From contig OU696587.1 in NCBI GenBank assembly GCA_916048095.2, positions 3,027,579-3,091,578 on the forward strand: 64,000 nt of DNA, read 5' to 3'. Shown in pieces: positions 34,293 through 46,589 of the stretch (within the stretch, counting starts at the first letter, position 1; each line of letters starts with the position of its first letter). The notes below the pieces were generated by a model. It saw only the letters and a list, made by a program, of their open reading frames with translations, had not been told where the DNA came from and did not search any database. The stretch comes from Sacculina carcini. Its lineage: Eukaryota > Arthropoda > Thecostraca > Sacculinidae. Both the position numbers and the translations under genes were made by a program.

Positions 34293-35463
34293 TTAGAACT
34301 AGTCTAGTCTAGCCTTTATTCGCACACTGCCCTGCTAGTTTTTGTCGCTGCTAGAGAATATTTGTGTCTGTGATTTTTTTAATGGTTCATCAAACTATTT
34401 TCACTTCGATACCGTACCATATTGTACCGATTAATTGTTACGTACCGTGCGATACCACATACTGCACATGGAGTTTTAGTGAAAATGTTGACTAGGGTGG
34501 GATTTGTTACCATGTCGTTACCATGTCCGACCTGTCTCGCATGAATTATTCCCGCTGAATGACTATGTTTGATAGTTGTGGCGTGTATTGTATTTTATTA
34601 AGAGCGTGGCGTTCTCAGTTTAGTCTCTCACTCTCCCTTTCACACACACGCACACACAATAGTTTATCTAATTTATCTAATTTATTCTTCGTGGCGAACA
34701 ACAACTGGTGGTTTTTTCCTTTCATGATGGTCTTGTACAGATTTCTTGATCTTGTACACGCTTTTCTCATGGATTTTCTCGTGCTCGGAGCGGCAAGTTA
34801 TATGTTTTTCAATGTAGTTCAGTGTTTGTGATGTATGGTTGTCGTGACGGCGGTGTTTGTCGCGTATGGGCTGCTTGTCGCGTATGGGCTGCTTGTCGCT
34901 CATATTTGTCTCGGCCGCGTCTTGTTCGTATCAGCAATGGTTCAATTGCGGCGCTGGTTCAATTCACCGGCCATTTGTCGAGTGATTTCTCGTGCGTTTT
35001 CGCCAGCAGTATTCCCGCTGCCTGCGTCCTGTTGTTTCCAGTCTACATTCTTGCTCAGTATACCTCATTTTATCACGCCAACCGAGTATTTGCCCCTTCT
35101 ATTCTGGCACCGTATTCATCGTAAAATGCCGGTGTGTAATTGTGTGTTTGTTTGTGTATATACTTGTGTGTGCGTGTGTTTGTGTGGGTGTTTTATCACG
35201 TACTTTGAGTTTATTTTAGAAATGAGTCTCACTGCATTGCAATTTCACTCAGCAATTTGCTTTAAATGTATTTTTGTGCAATGAATTACAACACAGACTA
35301 TTCACTTTGTTTTTTGCTATATGTCTACTGGAGGTGGACACTACGTGTGTTGCTCCCGGTCAGTTAAGAACAATGTTACAGGGCGCCACATTCTGGACGT
35401 ATTCTTCATACGAATGACTTTCAAGTTTAAGTGTAAGTCAATTTAATCAATTTAAGTGTACGT
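34293..35463. other. intergenic, no gene seen
   Basis: AT-rich with a CA tract near 34642-34658, a short tandem duplication (gcgtatgggctgcttgtc at about 34862-34895) and TG tracts near 35130-35190. Open frames here have no conserved features. Confidence 0.45.
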
Positions 35464-36166
35464 CAGTGGCGGCGCCAGATTTTTCCGGTGGGGGCTGAGG
35501 CAGGGCCGTATTTATGGGTGGGGGGGGGGGGGGCAAAGAGGGCAACTGCCCAGGGGCCTCAAAAAGGACCTGAAAAAGGTCATTCTGCAAACGTGATTAA
35601 GATTACCATAATTCATTACTGGCAGGACCGGTAATGATGATTTCCCTTGGAACTTACAGGACCTCCCAGTGAGGCTTGCTTCTTTCGTCACCCGCCTCAA
35701 GTAGGGTAGGCCTCCACATGCCTAAATCCGGCCCTGGGCTGAGGGGAGCTAAGAAAAAATATGCGGGAATTGGCCGAACATAAGATGGCCATATTCGGAG
35801 TCCCTAAAACGAAGACATTTTTGTGCGCGCGAAATGATTTTTTTATTTATAAATTTACATTTTTATACACTAAATGTTTCCATTGACGTTTTTAGGTACG
35901 GAATAAACCAATATACACTCGCAGAAGTAACATATTGAATTTCACTAATCTCACTGTACAGACCCCGGATATTTGAAGCGGTTCACGAAAGAACCCGGGC
36001 ACTCTGGGCATCCCCTATAAAGACATGTCCGGGGAAAAGTAGACGTATGGTCACCCTACGAAATATTAGCAACCACATTGGAAATGTTCATGGTCATCAT
36101 TTTGGGGGCTGCACGAGGGCTCGGCACATTTGTTGGGGGGATTCAGCTCCCCTTGGCGCCGCCCTG
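35464..36166 (+). mobile_element. hAT-like MITE interrupted by a second hAT MITE
   Basis: Left end CAGTGGCGGCGCCA and right end TTGGCGCCGCCCTG are inverted repeats. The flanking 8-mers GTGTACGT and GTGCTCGG match only partly, so the element is old or the duplication has decayed. It shares its interior with the opposite-strand copy at 29896-30387. Without the nested insertion at 35501-35736 it would be about 460 bp. Confidence 0.7.
35501..35736. mobile_element. nested hAT MITE with exact 8-bp target duplication
   Basis: 236 bp, starting CAGGGCCGTATTTATGGG and ending CTAAATCCGGCCCTG (inverted repeats). It is flanked by the identical octamer GGCTGAGG at 35493-35500 and 35737-35744. It contains a 14-bp G run. 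The exact duplication shows it is younger than the element it interrupts. Confidence 0.88.
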
Positions 36167-36949
36167 GTGCTCGGGATGTGCAATGGTCTGGTTGTCATCC
36201 TCTTTAATCACCAAACATATATGGGCATATATAAAGGAATTGATAATTATTTTGATAGGTTAAATTAGATTATTGAAGTAGCAAGAAAATTTTTCTTATC
36301 AAACGCAGGAGATTTAGGTTTACGAACGCACGTTAGGTGGCGTTGAGTGCATGATTTGGCAGCACTAGTCAGGAACCGAGCGACATTCAACATTCACAGT
36401 TTATTGTTCCTCGTGTTTGAGTATTGTTCCTCGTATCTGGGTGTATCCAGAGCTATATGCAGTATTCATAAACAATAACAACAATTCGTGGTCGCTGTTT
36501 CCCTCGTTTTTGTTGTTGGTTATTTTGTGTTACGTGCTTAATTTTGTGGCTAATTTGCTTGCATGCATATATGACGTGAAGGTTAGTCCATGTGTTTGAA
36601 TTTTTTTGGATGCCTAGTTGATATGGGGTATTTTCCCGGCACTTCAGTGGTGTATAAATTCATACCCAGGTATTCATTATTTCATAAGTTTCGTCTTATG
36701 AGATCGCTTATTATCATTCTCTTACTGAATATGCGTCTGTCTTAATGTTATATTATATATATTTTGCTTCTCTGCTCATTGTATATTGTATGTGGGCTGT
36801 GCTGAATTTCCATACTGTGTTTTTAATTAAAACAATTTTAAGTTGCCGGCATAATGTTGATTTATGAGGTGTCTCGCATTTGCACTATTTATATGCGTGT
36901 ATATCCGATCTTATGTAGTTTTGGTATTGGGACATGGGATACAATAAAG
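36167..36949. other. intergenic, no gene seen
   Basis: AT-rich, no conserved coding sequence and no recognised transposon ends before the LINE fragment. Confidence 0.45.
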
Positions 36950-38714
36950 GATGTTCTCAAAAAGAAGAACAGCTGATATAAAGGATGTCCTCAAAAAGAA
37001 GAACAGCTGAGCAGCCTGACACTTTTAAACATAACAACTGCTTAATAAAAGGTGAAAAAGACATAGCTGATGGATTCAACAATTTCTTTGTCAACATTGG
37101 GAGAGAATTATAATCGAAAATACCTATACATTCGAAACAATTACCGCAAAGTATCCACATAAATGAAGGCACAATGTTTGTTCGACCAACTGATAGAAAT
37201 GAAATTCGGAATATCATTAAACTGAGCGCCAGCAAAAACTCCTACGATTACTATGGCCTTAACATGAAAATTATCAAACTATCTTGTGACTTCATTTTAG
37301 AACCTTTAGAGTATATAATTAACCAAGAATTGAGACAAGGGATATTTCCAGAAAAAATGAAAGTTTCCAAAGTTGTTCCTATTTTTAAAAATGCGACAAA
37401 AAATTGTTCACAACTTATAGGCCGATATCTCTACTATCACAGTTTTCAAAAATCTTAGAAAAAGTCTTTGACAAACGATTGAGCGACTTCTTGAAAATTT
37501 TTCTATCATCGACCAATGTCAGTATGGATTCCAGTCAGGAAAGAGTGTAAATCATGCTCTTCTGGACGCACTAAATTATATTACTGATGCCATCGACAAA
37601 AAGCTCATAACTTTAGGGGTGTTTGTTGATCTAAAAAAGCCTTCGATACGGTAAACCACAAAATCCTTCTCAAAAAGCTCGAACAGTACGGAATTAGGGG
37701 ACAAGGTCACAAATGGCTGACTAGCTACCTCGAATCTCGTGAACAAAATGTGTGTTTCAATAATTCAAAAACTTACTCTGAAGTCATGGACATTGCTTGT
37801 GGTGTTCCTCAAGGATCAATCTTGGGACCCAAACTCTTTATCATATACATAAATGACTTTTTTCAAGTGTCAATGAATTGCAAAAAGAGTTCTGTTTGCA
37901 GATGACACCACTTTAATTTTCTCAGACTCAGACATGTGTGTACTAGACAATGTTAAACTGTGTTAATGTGTACTGGACATAATGTGTATGTTAATGTGTA
38001 CTAGAAAATGTGTACTTAATGTTGATAAGCTTACTCTAAACGTTGTAAAAACGGTTCCAGTAGTTTTCAGCTAAACAAAAACTGATAAAAAACTGATAAA
38101 AACTGATAAAACTGACTGAAATTGCCGCTCGAAATATACTCAGTGCACATCAAACAAGTGAATGAGGCAAAATTCCTGGGAGTGTATATAGATAGAGATA
38201 TAAGCTGGAAGCCCCAAATTATAATGCAAACCTCCAAATTAGCCAAACTTGCTTTTTTATCAGGAAAATCAGACAATCACTGAATGAACAAACATCTATA
38301 ACTGTCTAAAAAACACTGGTTCAACCTGTTCTAAATTACTGTGATGAGACATGGGGCTCTACGTACAAACATTCCATAAAATTTATCACAACACTGCAAA
38401 AAAGAATTATAAGATCCATCGGTTTTCTAAAACACTTTGAGACTACTGAACCTTTACGGAAAAAGTATAGTCTATTATTATTTGATGAATTGGTGCAGTT
38501 CAACATTGGATGCCTGATGTACAAAATTCACAAGGGCAACATTCCGAAAAATCTTAGCTGTCACTTCAAAATTAACCGCAGACACCCAGAGAAGTTCTTC
38601 ATTACCTTTCCCAGAACTCGTAGACAATTCTATTTTTTCGTCAGGGGTCCCTCACTCTGGAATAATTTGGATATTACACTTAAAAACTGTCCTAGTATAA
38701 AACATTTAAGGTAA
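36950..38714 (+). mobile_element. jockey/CR1-group LINE reverse transcriptase, decayed
   Basis: A different family from the L2-like LINEs and on the plus strand. Reverse-transcriptase blocks appear in order across several frames: VRPTDRNEIRNIIKLSASKN, SKVVPIFKN, VFVDLKK followed by [54 protein letters not shown], the FADDT box near 37890, and the thumb-like C-terminal LVQFNIGCLMYKIHKGNIPK with VRGPSLWNNL. Endonuclease and 3' tail are missing or not recognisable. Multiple frameshifts. Its first 60 bp contain a direct duplication (aaaggatgtcctcaaaaaga). Confidence 0.8.
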
Positions 38715-39603
38715 AGCTGAGAAAGACTCTCATGTATAAATGACTCTCCACTGAAAGTCGGGTGCGCCTCCACTCCTTCACATCGTCGCAATACAGGCAC
38801 CAGCGGCACAGGGATGCGCCAATATGGAAATGTGCGTGTGTGTGTGTTTTGTGTACTGTGTATGTGCGTAAGTATACATGTGTAGGTGTACATTCATGTA
38901 TGTATGTGCGTGTGTGTGTGAGTGTGTTGCTGTAGACGAGCATGTATGTGGAAGATCGTAGATCGGTCTCTTTGGACGAGCCGATAAGCCACTGTTGGCT
39001 TTGGCTACTTTATTATGATATGTGTCAACTGAAATTGAATATGTCCAATACACTGAACTCAACTGAAAAATATATATACTACAGTTGATATGGGATGTAT
39101 TGTATTTATTATATTGTACATTTGTTGTTGTTGTTGTTGGTATTTTTGTTGGTGTTGTATTTTTCAGATTGTTTGTGTTCCTGCCTTTCTGATTGTTTGT
39201 CTCATGTATATCAAGCAATACATGAATGAATTTCGTCTCACTAGCATATATGGTGTATTTCCGCATTGTTTATTGTGACTTTTTTTCTTTTTTTGCGCTT
39301 ATGTTTATGAGCGCTATATCAAGTAATATATGAATGATAGAAAGGGAGTGAAATTAGAGGAGGATTTTATGAGAAGGATGAAAGTGTTCTGTGAGTTGTC
39401 TTCGTGTATGAGAAGCATGCACTTTCCGTACTCATTCTTGAAAATGTATAATAAAAAATTATGCAGTTGATTTTTTTGAAAATCCGGGGAATCGAAGCTG
39501 TCAATATAACAACTAACAAGAATTGACTGAACTATTGTCTCATTGCCGGTGCGGTGGTGGTCGCGACGTGGCACCTGACATGCGCGTGGGTGGGTGGACA
39601 GTG
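38715..39603. other. intergenic with TG tracts and a retroelement tail
   Basis: TG tracts near 38830-38935, a (ttg)n run at 39121-39140 and a short retroelement tail-like hairpin (ttgcgcttatgtttatgagc, then gctatatcaag) at about 39291-39325. No exon seen before 39604. Confidence 0.45.
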
Positions 39604-40084
39604 ATGAACTCTGACAGCGGTTGTGGCCAGCATTTGTTGCGGTCTCCCGGACAGCAGCAGCAGGTAGAGCAGCAGAGGAGCTGCGACCGCGCCGACGCCG
39701 CTCTCTCCAAACATTGGCTCCAACACGAGGTTGGATATCTGGCAGCCTGTATTCTCTGAGAAATCTGAGTCTCTGAGTCTGCTTGATAACCGCGTACATA
39801 TTTTCATTTTTCATACGCTTCTTTATCGTCGGTCTGGTAGCCTATTAATTGGATTTTGGCGAGGTGAAACTGTTGTGTTTGGCGCTTGCTTATGTACTGG
39901 CCCTGTTGCCGCGGTGAAACCAGCTATGTTGAGACGCGGTGGATGATGCACCGTCACTGTGCCGCAGATTGAGCGCAACCTGGCTGCGTCGGTGCGTGAC
40001 GACCACAACAAGAGGCTGGCCAACATCAAGAAACAACTCGATTTCATCGCCGAGACAGATTGGATGTTTACGCCGAGCGACTAA
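39604..40084 (+). CDS. small two-exon gene, unknown function
   Basis: Exon 2 (39968-40084) reads from a good acceptor (gtgccgcag) to TAA and encodes 38 aa with helical, coiled-coil-like character: RLANIKKQLDFIAETDWMF near the C-terminus. It looks like the conserved end of a real protein but I cannot name the family. The best matching first exon is 39604-39663 (MNSDSGCGQHLLRSPGQQQQ), with donor CAG|GTAGAG and a matching phase 0, giving 58 aa in total. Exon 1 may instead be another upstream exon. It precedes MOV10L1 on the same strand by about 0.55 kb. Confidence 0.45.
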
Positions 40085-40547
40085 CTGTCTGTCTGTCTGT
40101 CTGCGTGTGTACGTGTTTGTGTGTTTGGCTGTGCTGAAACTATTTCCGTTCGTCTTGCGATTGCGCGCATTTGTGCCCACGTTTGACCAGGTGAGGTGTA
40201 TGTGTGTGTCTGTGTGTATGTGTGTGTGATTGCTGTCGTTGTTTCATGTGGTCACAGTGTGCAGAAAATGACGTGACTCTTGGGCATTAGTGACAAATGC
40301 TTGTTTCTTTGTGACTTGCTAGTTCGTTCACAGTCACGTTCAGAAGCCACCACATTGAAGCCACTGTCTCACACTGAAAGCCGTCCTGCACATACTCGCT
40401 ATTCTCACAGTCAACTGATAGATAACTGCTAAATATGCGACCACCGTGGTACTCACTCACATACACACACACACACACAGACAGACAGATAGAAATACCG
40501 GGAGTGGAGAAGCGACGCGCTCAGGCACGCAGGCACCAACTCTCTCT

Positions 40548-40585
<38 letters not shown>

Positions 40586-40641
40586 GCAGTCCAATAGCAC
40601 CAATCATCATAAGTGTAGGCATGTGTGTGTGTCTGTCAGAG
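40085..40641. other. region between the small gene and MOV10L1
   Basis: CTGT repeats at 40088-40104, TG tracts at about 40198-40227, CA tracts at about 40462-40480 and 40553-40582. The sequence gcatgtgtgtgtgtctgtcag ending at 40639 is a plausible 3' splice site two bases before the MOV10L1 ATG, so the gene probably has a 5' UTR intron. Confidence 0.45.
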
Positions 40642-43600
40642 ATGTGGCGGTGGTTGTGGTCGTGGCTGTGGCGCTCGTCATCGTCGCCTCATGACGTCAC
40701 ATGTTCGCCACCGATGCTGGACTCGTTCTACGCGGCCGACGAGCCACTGCCCGACGACGAGCGACGGCAGTTTGACGGCGTCGTGCTGAGTGTCGGTGAG
40801 ACAGGTTGTGCGCTCAGTGGCGGAGTTTGGTGCGGTCACCGCGCGGGGGCGCTGGTGTCACAGTTGCGTGTGGGTCAGCACGTGCGCGGAGAGGCGCGGC
40901 GTCGCAGCGAGCAGCACGGCTGGCTCGCCAGTCACGTGCAACTGGTCGACGACGATCAGTCGGCACCGTCCGAGACGGCAATGACTGCGGCCGATGACTG
41001 GACGACACAGGCGACCTCTGGTGGTGGCGGCGGTGATGCAGAGAGTCGGCTTGTCGTGCGCGTGCAGCGACTGGCTGACGGTGTGATGACGGCCAGTGAG
41101 GGCGAGCGGTCCTTCACCATCCGACAACAATCTGCTGTCATCAGTTTCACGCCGCATGTCGGTCAGTGACCGCCTTCCTGTGACACATATGGTGCCACTT
41201 GTGATAACAATCCTCACTCCTGCTAGCAACACAACAATAGGCCGCTCGTTTGGATTTGATATCTGATCTCCCGGCGGTCAAATGTCTACTCTATATCAAT
41301 GTGTTGCATCGTTTACTTATCACTGTCTGTGTTCTCATCGAGTTGATTTTCGCAGGAATGAGCCAAGAGATCGTCTTTACGCTTTTCAGTTTTCCTAATG
41401 TTCTATAAAATGTTCTGTGTGCTCTGGTTTGTGATGTATGCCGGAATTCTGTTCCATTCATTGATGCTTCTGAGGAATGAGGTTTATGAGGAAAACCATA
41501 TTCCTCTTTCTCTTTTAGTCCAACTCTGAATACGTTTTTCGTAATTTCCTCGTGTAGATGTAGCTGATTTGAGGAATTATTCGTGTTCAATTTATCCTTG
41601 TTATTTTGCAGCAGTGTTGTGTATGTGTGTGTGTCAGGCGACTTGCTGGTATTGACGTGTGACGGTGGACTGAGCGGCGACGGTGTTGTGCCGGAACATG
41701 CACGTGTCACGCTCGAGCCGCTGCGACGCTGGACCATGAGCGGACGACTGACGCACGTCGCCAACCGACCGCCCTGTTTCAGTGTCGTCGAAGACCAGGC
41801 GAGTGTGAATTTGACCAAGTGTCAGCCACGTGTTTGACCAAGTGTCAGCCACGTGTTTGACCAAGTGTCAGCCACGTGTTTTACCAACAGTAGCTACACG
41901 GGCAAGTTGTATGCTGTGTCCGTGTGTGCCGACCAGGATGTATTTCTATTGACGACTGAATATATATCTCACAACATATACGGCCTCGATCATGCATTGG
42001 CTGTATCAGTGAAACAATTGCGATGTATTCTAACGCTGATTGGTGTATTCTTTTCGTTTGTTTAGAATATATTTGCAAAAACATAGCGAGGAAAGCATGA
42101 AACAATATACAAATCATGAAAACTAACATAAGACAAACATAACAAAACTAACAAAACTAACAAATAATGTGCATCCAGCATAGCTCTTTGAAATCCTAAC
42201 AAATTTTAACTACATTCATCTACATAATGTTACACAATCGACAACCAATCAAGTGTATTCATCCACACAAAAGCTACGCTTATCATTCCCATACACTCTC
42301 ACACTCATACATGAATCCATATACTATAATGTTCGAGACTGAACATGAACATGTATATACAAACAACACCAACGAATTTGCATCACAATGATAACATCTA
42401 CCTTGAAGAAACAAATGGTCTTGGTATAAGTCGTCTATCAGCTTGGTAATCATTTGGTTTTTTAAATAATGTAAGTCTAGGTATTTGCTTGATCTCTTTT
42501 CTCAAGTTATTCAGCAAGTGACTCCTTCGTGTTATACAAAATCTTCTACAAAATCTTCTACAGTCTTCTATTGGACTGTACGTGTATATTCTCAAACACA
42601 ATACAAACAGTATCAACAAAACAAGCAGTCAGCTAATACGTGTTCGGCAAGTAGTTTTAAACCTGTTTGGGAAACTCGTATGTGTGTGGCAGGTGTACTT
42701 CACGCCGTCAGCGTGGCGCGTGCCGGGTCGCCGGCCACGTCGCGGTGATCTCGTGCGCTGCGTGTGCATCGAGAGTTGTCAGGGCAGTGGTGGCGGGCGA
42801 GTGTTGTGCTGGCGCGCGCTGCACGTCGCGCCCGCCGACGCGCGTGGCTGGAATTTATCGGCGGCGACGGCGGATGACGCGTTATTGACGTTGCCGTCAG
42901 CGGCGGCGGGTGTGGTGGCTGGCCGGCCGCCGGGACCTCGTCGTCGTCATTTTGCCACCGCCGCGGGAGCTCAGCTGCCACAGTACCGCGTGCCTCGGCA
43001 ACTGCAAGTGAGCGACGTCCAGCAACTGCTTGATTCTCATCCCCAGCTAGCAGAACCGCTCACCGTCGACAATTACGCCAGCAAGCTCAGTGTGCTTCTG
43101 TATATTGAGGAGGTGAGAGTGTGTGTCTCTCTGTGTGTGTCAGTGTGTGTGTCAGTGTGCTTCTGTTTATTGAGGAGGTGAGAGTGTGTGTCTCTCTCTC
43201 TGTGTGTGTCAGTGTGCTTCTGTTTATTGAGGAGGTGAGAGTGTGTGTCTCTCTGTGTGTGTCAGTGTGTGTGTCAGTGTGCTTCTGTTTATTGAGGAGG
43301 TGAGAGTGTGTGTCTCTCTGTGTGTGTCTCTCTGTGTGTGTCTCTCTGTGTGTGTCAGTGTGTGTGTCAGTGTGCTTCTGTTTATTGAGGAGGTGAGAGT
43401 GTGTGTCTCTCTGTGTGTGTCAGTGTGTGTGCTGACGCGCACTCTTATGATGCGCACTCGATGGTGCTTTGTGTCGTGTCAAATCTCGTTGCAGTATTTC
43501 GCTAGTGAACGTGTGGAATTTATCTAAATCTTTGGTTCCAACCTTTTTGTGATGGAGTACCACTTGGAGATTCCCTACAGTCGCCGTGTACCACCTGGTT

Positions 43601-46459
43601 CCTGAGAAACTCGGTTCGATAAGATATTCACATAATTGTACAATACAACATACAAGACGACTCGATGTGGGGGCTGTTGATAAGTTGCAACCTATGCAAC
43701 ATATCAACTAGCACAATGAGTAAATACTGTATTGTTTGGCGACATCTGGTAACAGTTGCAAATTTTTGCTAGATTACTTTATGTCAGACTCTGAATGTTT
43801 TTGTGAAGTAAAAAATAAATTTCAAATGACCTCAAAGGTGTCCCCGTGCTACCTGGAAGATCCTCGCGTGCCACAGGTTGGGAACCACTGAATTGTATCC
43901 TCTCTGTTCCGCACCATTGTGAATGCAATTATTCTGCAGTAAAGAGGCGGATGAATGCAGTTGTTGCGTGTGTGGCAGGTGGAGGCAATTCGTCGACTGC
44001 GACGCTACGATATGACGGCAGCGGCAATGACGACGGTGGGTGAGTTCTTGCAGCTGCACGTGCCCGGGCTGAGCGAGGGACGACCTTCGCTGACAGTCGG
44101 GGACCGCGCCATGCTGTCTCACGCGCAAGACAACGACGGTACTCTCACTAGATCACTAAATCACACTGTCACTAGATCCGTGATTCCCACCTCTCGTGTA
44201 AGTCAGTATACAGCCTGATTATTGGGACAGACGTGTACAAGTGCTCGTGTTCATGTGTGATGTGTCACAGGCCTGGTGTACGAGGGTTTTGTGCACGAGG
44301 TGCGAGGATCCTGTGTGTTGTTGCGCTTTGACGCGGCGTTCGAGCGTCGTTACACTGGCCAGGAGTACGACGTGGTGTTTCAGCACAGTCGTAGCCAGCA
44401 GCGCTACATGCACCACGCCATCGCGGCCGTCACTCAACGGCTGCCCGTGGACATGTACCTGCCAACACGCGTCACCCTGCGACCACCACAGGTGCGTCCT
44501 ATGATCTGTGGCGCCCGGGATAACAAGTGTACTGCTGAAATAAACCCCGGCGCTAGTTTATATAATCAGTGTATACGGGTAGCTCAAGATGAACCATCTC
44601 CGGGAATTCGTAATCAAAAGTCGGTGAAGTTCTTGAGACTAGGGTGTGTGGTCGGCATCACAGTGTGTCTACAAATAATTCTAGTTGCAAGTTAAGCCTC
44701 CGAGCTTACAAGAGCACACACGTGTTGGTGTACTGTGTTACTTTAGGTGGATATTAGCGACGAGGAACCAGAAGACTGTGCTCTCACCAACAATACTGTC
44801 AGCACCGACGAGCAACAAACGCCACCGCTGTACGCCACCGACTGTGCATCAACACTCAATGTCAAGACGGACTCGTGCGACAGCGGTATTGACACATCGG
44901 CCGTGTGTGACTCTCACTCGACCACTAGTGTGGACAGTGGCGGTCGTGCCAGCGTCACGTCGCGCCGCAGACGAGTATGCGATCAACTGCTGCAATCTCC
45001 ACCACCGCAGACCGCTGAATCCAAGCCACAACCACGTATCAACGTAGCTGTCAAGAGCAGTGGTTCTGGCAGAAATATTTGCTGGTTCAATCGGCAACTG
45101 AACGATCGCCAGCGAGTGGCGGTACGGCGCGTGCTGCTAGGTCGAGCACGTCCGATGCCGTACGTTATCTACGGTCCGCCAGGCACCGGCAAGACGGCGA
45201 CGCTGGTCGAGTGTGCGCTGCAGTTGCTCACCACGCTGCCTCACAGCCGTCTGCTAGTGGCGGCGCCGTCCAACAGCGCTGCACTGCTCATTGCTGAGCG
45301 AATGGTGCATTACGCGCGACCAGCGCCATGTACACTGGGCGTGGTGCGTGCCTTCTGCCACTCGGACGAGCCGTGCGCGTCGCCCGATGTCGCGCCCTTC
45401 ATCGTGCCTGCCGGCGAGCTGGAGCAGGCGGTGCGGCGACGGCGCGTGCTGGTGGCCACTGCGGCGAGTTGCGGCGGCGTGTGGCGACTGCCGCTTGCCG
45501 ACGGTCATTTCTCTCACGTGCTGGTCGACGAGGCGGGCCACCTCACCGAGCCTGCGACCCTGGTGCCGCTGGCGTTGGTGGCGACCAGTGGTCAGCTGGC
45601 AGGACAGGTGGTGCTGGCAGGAGACCCGCGGCAGCTGGGACCCGTGCTGCAGTCACGTGCGGCCGCTGTGTGGGGCCTGCAAACATCACTGCTGCAGCGT
45701 CTGATAGATGAGGCGCGACCCTACGCTCGCGACCCGGTTCAGCACGCAGATAGCGGCGGATATCAGCCGGCCCTGGTGACCAAGTTGCTCGACAATTACC
45801 GCAGTCACCGGCACTTGTTGAGCGTGCCATCACAGCTCTTCTACGATGACGAGTTACGTCCGCGTGCCGACCAGCAGGCCGTGGCCCAGCTGTGCCAGCG
45901 ACTCGACTGGCTGCCACGACGAGGCTTCCCGCTGCTGTTTCACGGCGTGCGCAGCGAGTGCTCGCGCGGCAACGACGGCTTGTCTTGGTTTAACCCGGGC
46001 GAGGCGTTCCACACGCTGCGCTACGTGAACAAACTGCTGGCGGCCGGCGTGGCGGTGGCTGATATGGGCGTGATTGCGCCGTACCGCAAGCAATCGGCCA
46101 AAATCCGCGAGCTGATGCGACAGCAAGATGTGGCTGATGTGAAGGTCGGCTCGGTCGAGGAGTTTCAGGGACAGGAACGTGAGGTGATCATCGTGACCAC
46201 GGTGCGTTCTGTGACGTCACAACATGAGGCCGCCGATTGGGCGCAGTTGCTCGGCTTCATGAGCGACGCCCGCCGCTTCAACGTGTGCATCACCCGCGCC
46301 AAAAGTCTGCTCATTGTGGTCGGCAATCCGGACGTTCTGATGGCCGACGAGAACTGGGCGCACCTGGTGCAGTTCAGCGCGCGCAACCAAGCGTACGTGG
46401 GCTGTGTTCTCAGCGACCCCGCCGTCCAGTGCTGTGAGGTTATCACGGCCGAGCAGTAG
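40642..46459 (+). CDS. MOV10L1: MOV10L1-type RNA helicase (piRNA pathway), 6 exons
   Basis: In animals MOV10L1 feeds piRNA precursors into processing in germ cells. Exons: 40642-41161, 41638-41798, 42693-43112, 43979-44138, 44271-44491 and 44747-46459, 1064 aa with all phases consistent. The N-terminal half has beta-barrel-like repeats. Exon 3 segments [11 protein letters not shown] and [16 protein letters not shown] align with the MOV10L1-specific region that MOV10 lacks. QYRVPRQL and [11 protein letters not shown] lead into [19 protein letters not shown]. The helicase core is in the last exon: Walker [10 protein letters not shown] (about residue 637), APSNSAA, Walker B VDEAG (about 755), [41 protein letters not shown] and [11 protein letters not shown]. 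All catalytic motifs are intact. Intron 2 has a GC-AG boundary. Intron 3 begins with tandem copies of the exon 3 end. Confidence 0.93.
41811..41879 (+). repeat. three 23-bp direct repeats in MOV10L1 intron 2
   Basis: Three perfect tandem copies of ttgaccaagtgtcagccacg plus tgt, starting 12 bp after the exon 2 splice donor. Confidence 0.95.
43085..43440 (+). repeat. tandem array duplicating the end of MOV10L1 exon 3 and its splice donor
   Basis: The first unit is the real exon end: cagtgtgcttctgtatattg, then aggag|gtgaga and a gtgtgtctctctgtgtgtg spacer. Four further units follow at about 43157, 43210, 43277 and 43370, each with tttattgaggag|gtgagag. Unit length varies with the number of tctctctgtgtgtg spacers. 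Each downstream unit therefore carries a TG-tract acceptor-like site, 22 bp of exon-like sequence and a good donor. Confidence 0.9.
43529..43891 (-). mobile_element. probable degraded hAT MITE in MOV10L1 intron 3
   Basis: On the minus strand the end CAGTGGTTCCCAACCTGTGG is at 43891, matching the terminus of the hAT MITE at 4308. The opposite end is a decayed ttggttccaacctttttgtg near 43533. No clear target duplication. Confidence 0.45.
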
Positions 46460-46589
46460 CTCATTTCCTATGTTCGTAATCCAGTTGAGTCGTTTGTCAA
46501 GTTGTCAGTTGTTTTTTATCGCCAGAAGTTTATGTATTATACGCTTGTTTGAGGTGCGTTCGTTGGATCAGACGTTGACTACATGGATA

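Noticed and set aside
34835..35284. 149-codon plus-strand frame
   Set aside because: Valine/cysteine-rich reading of TG-repeat DNA, no conserved motif, no good start context.
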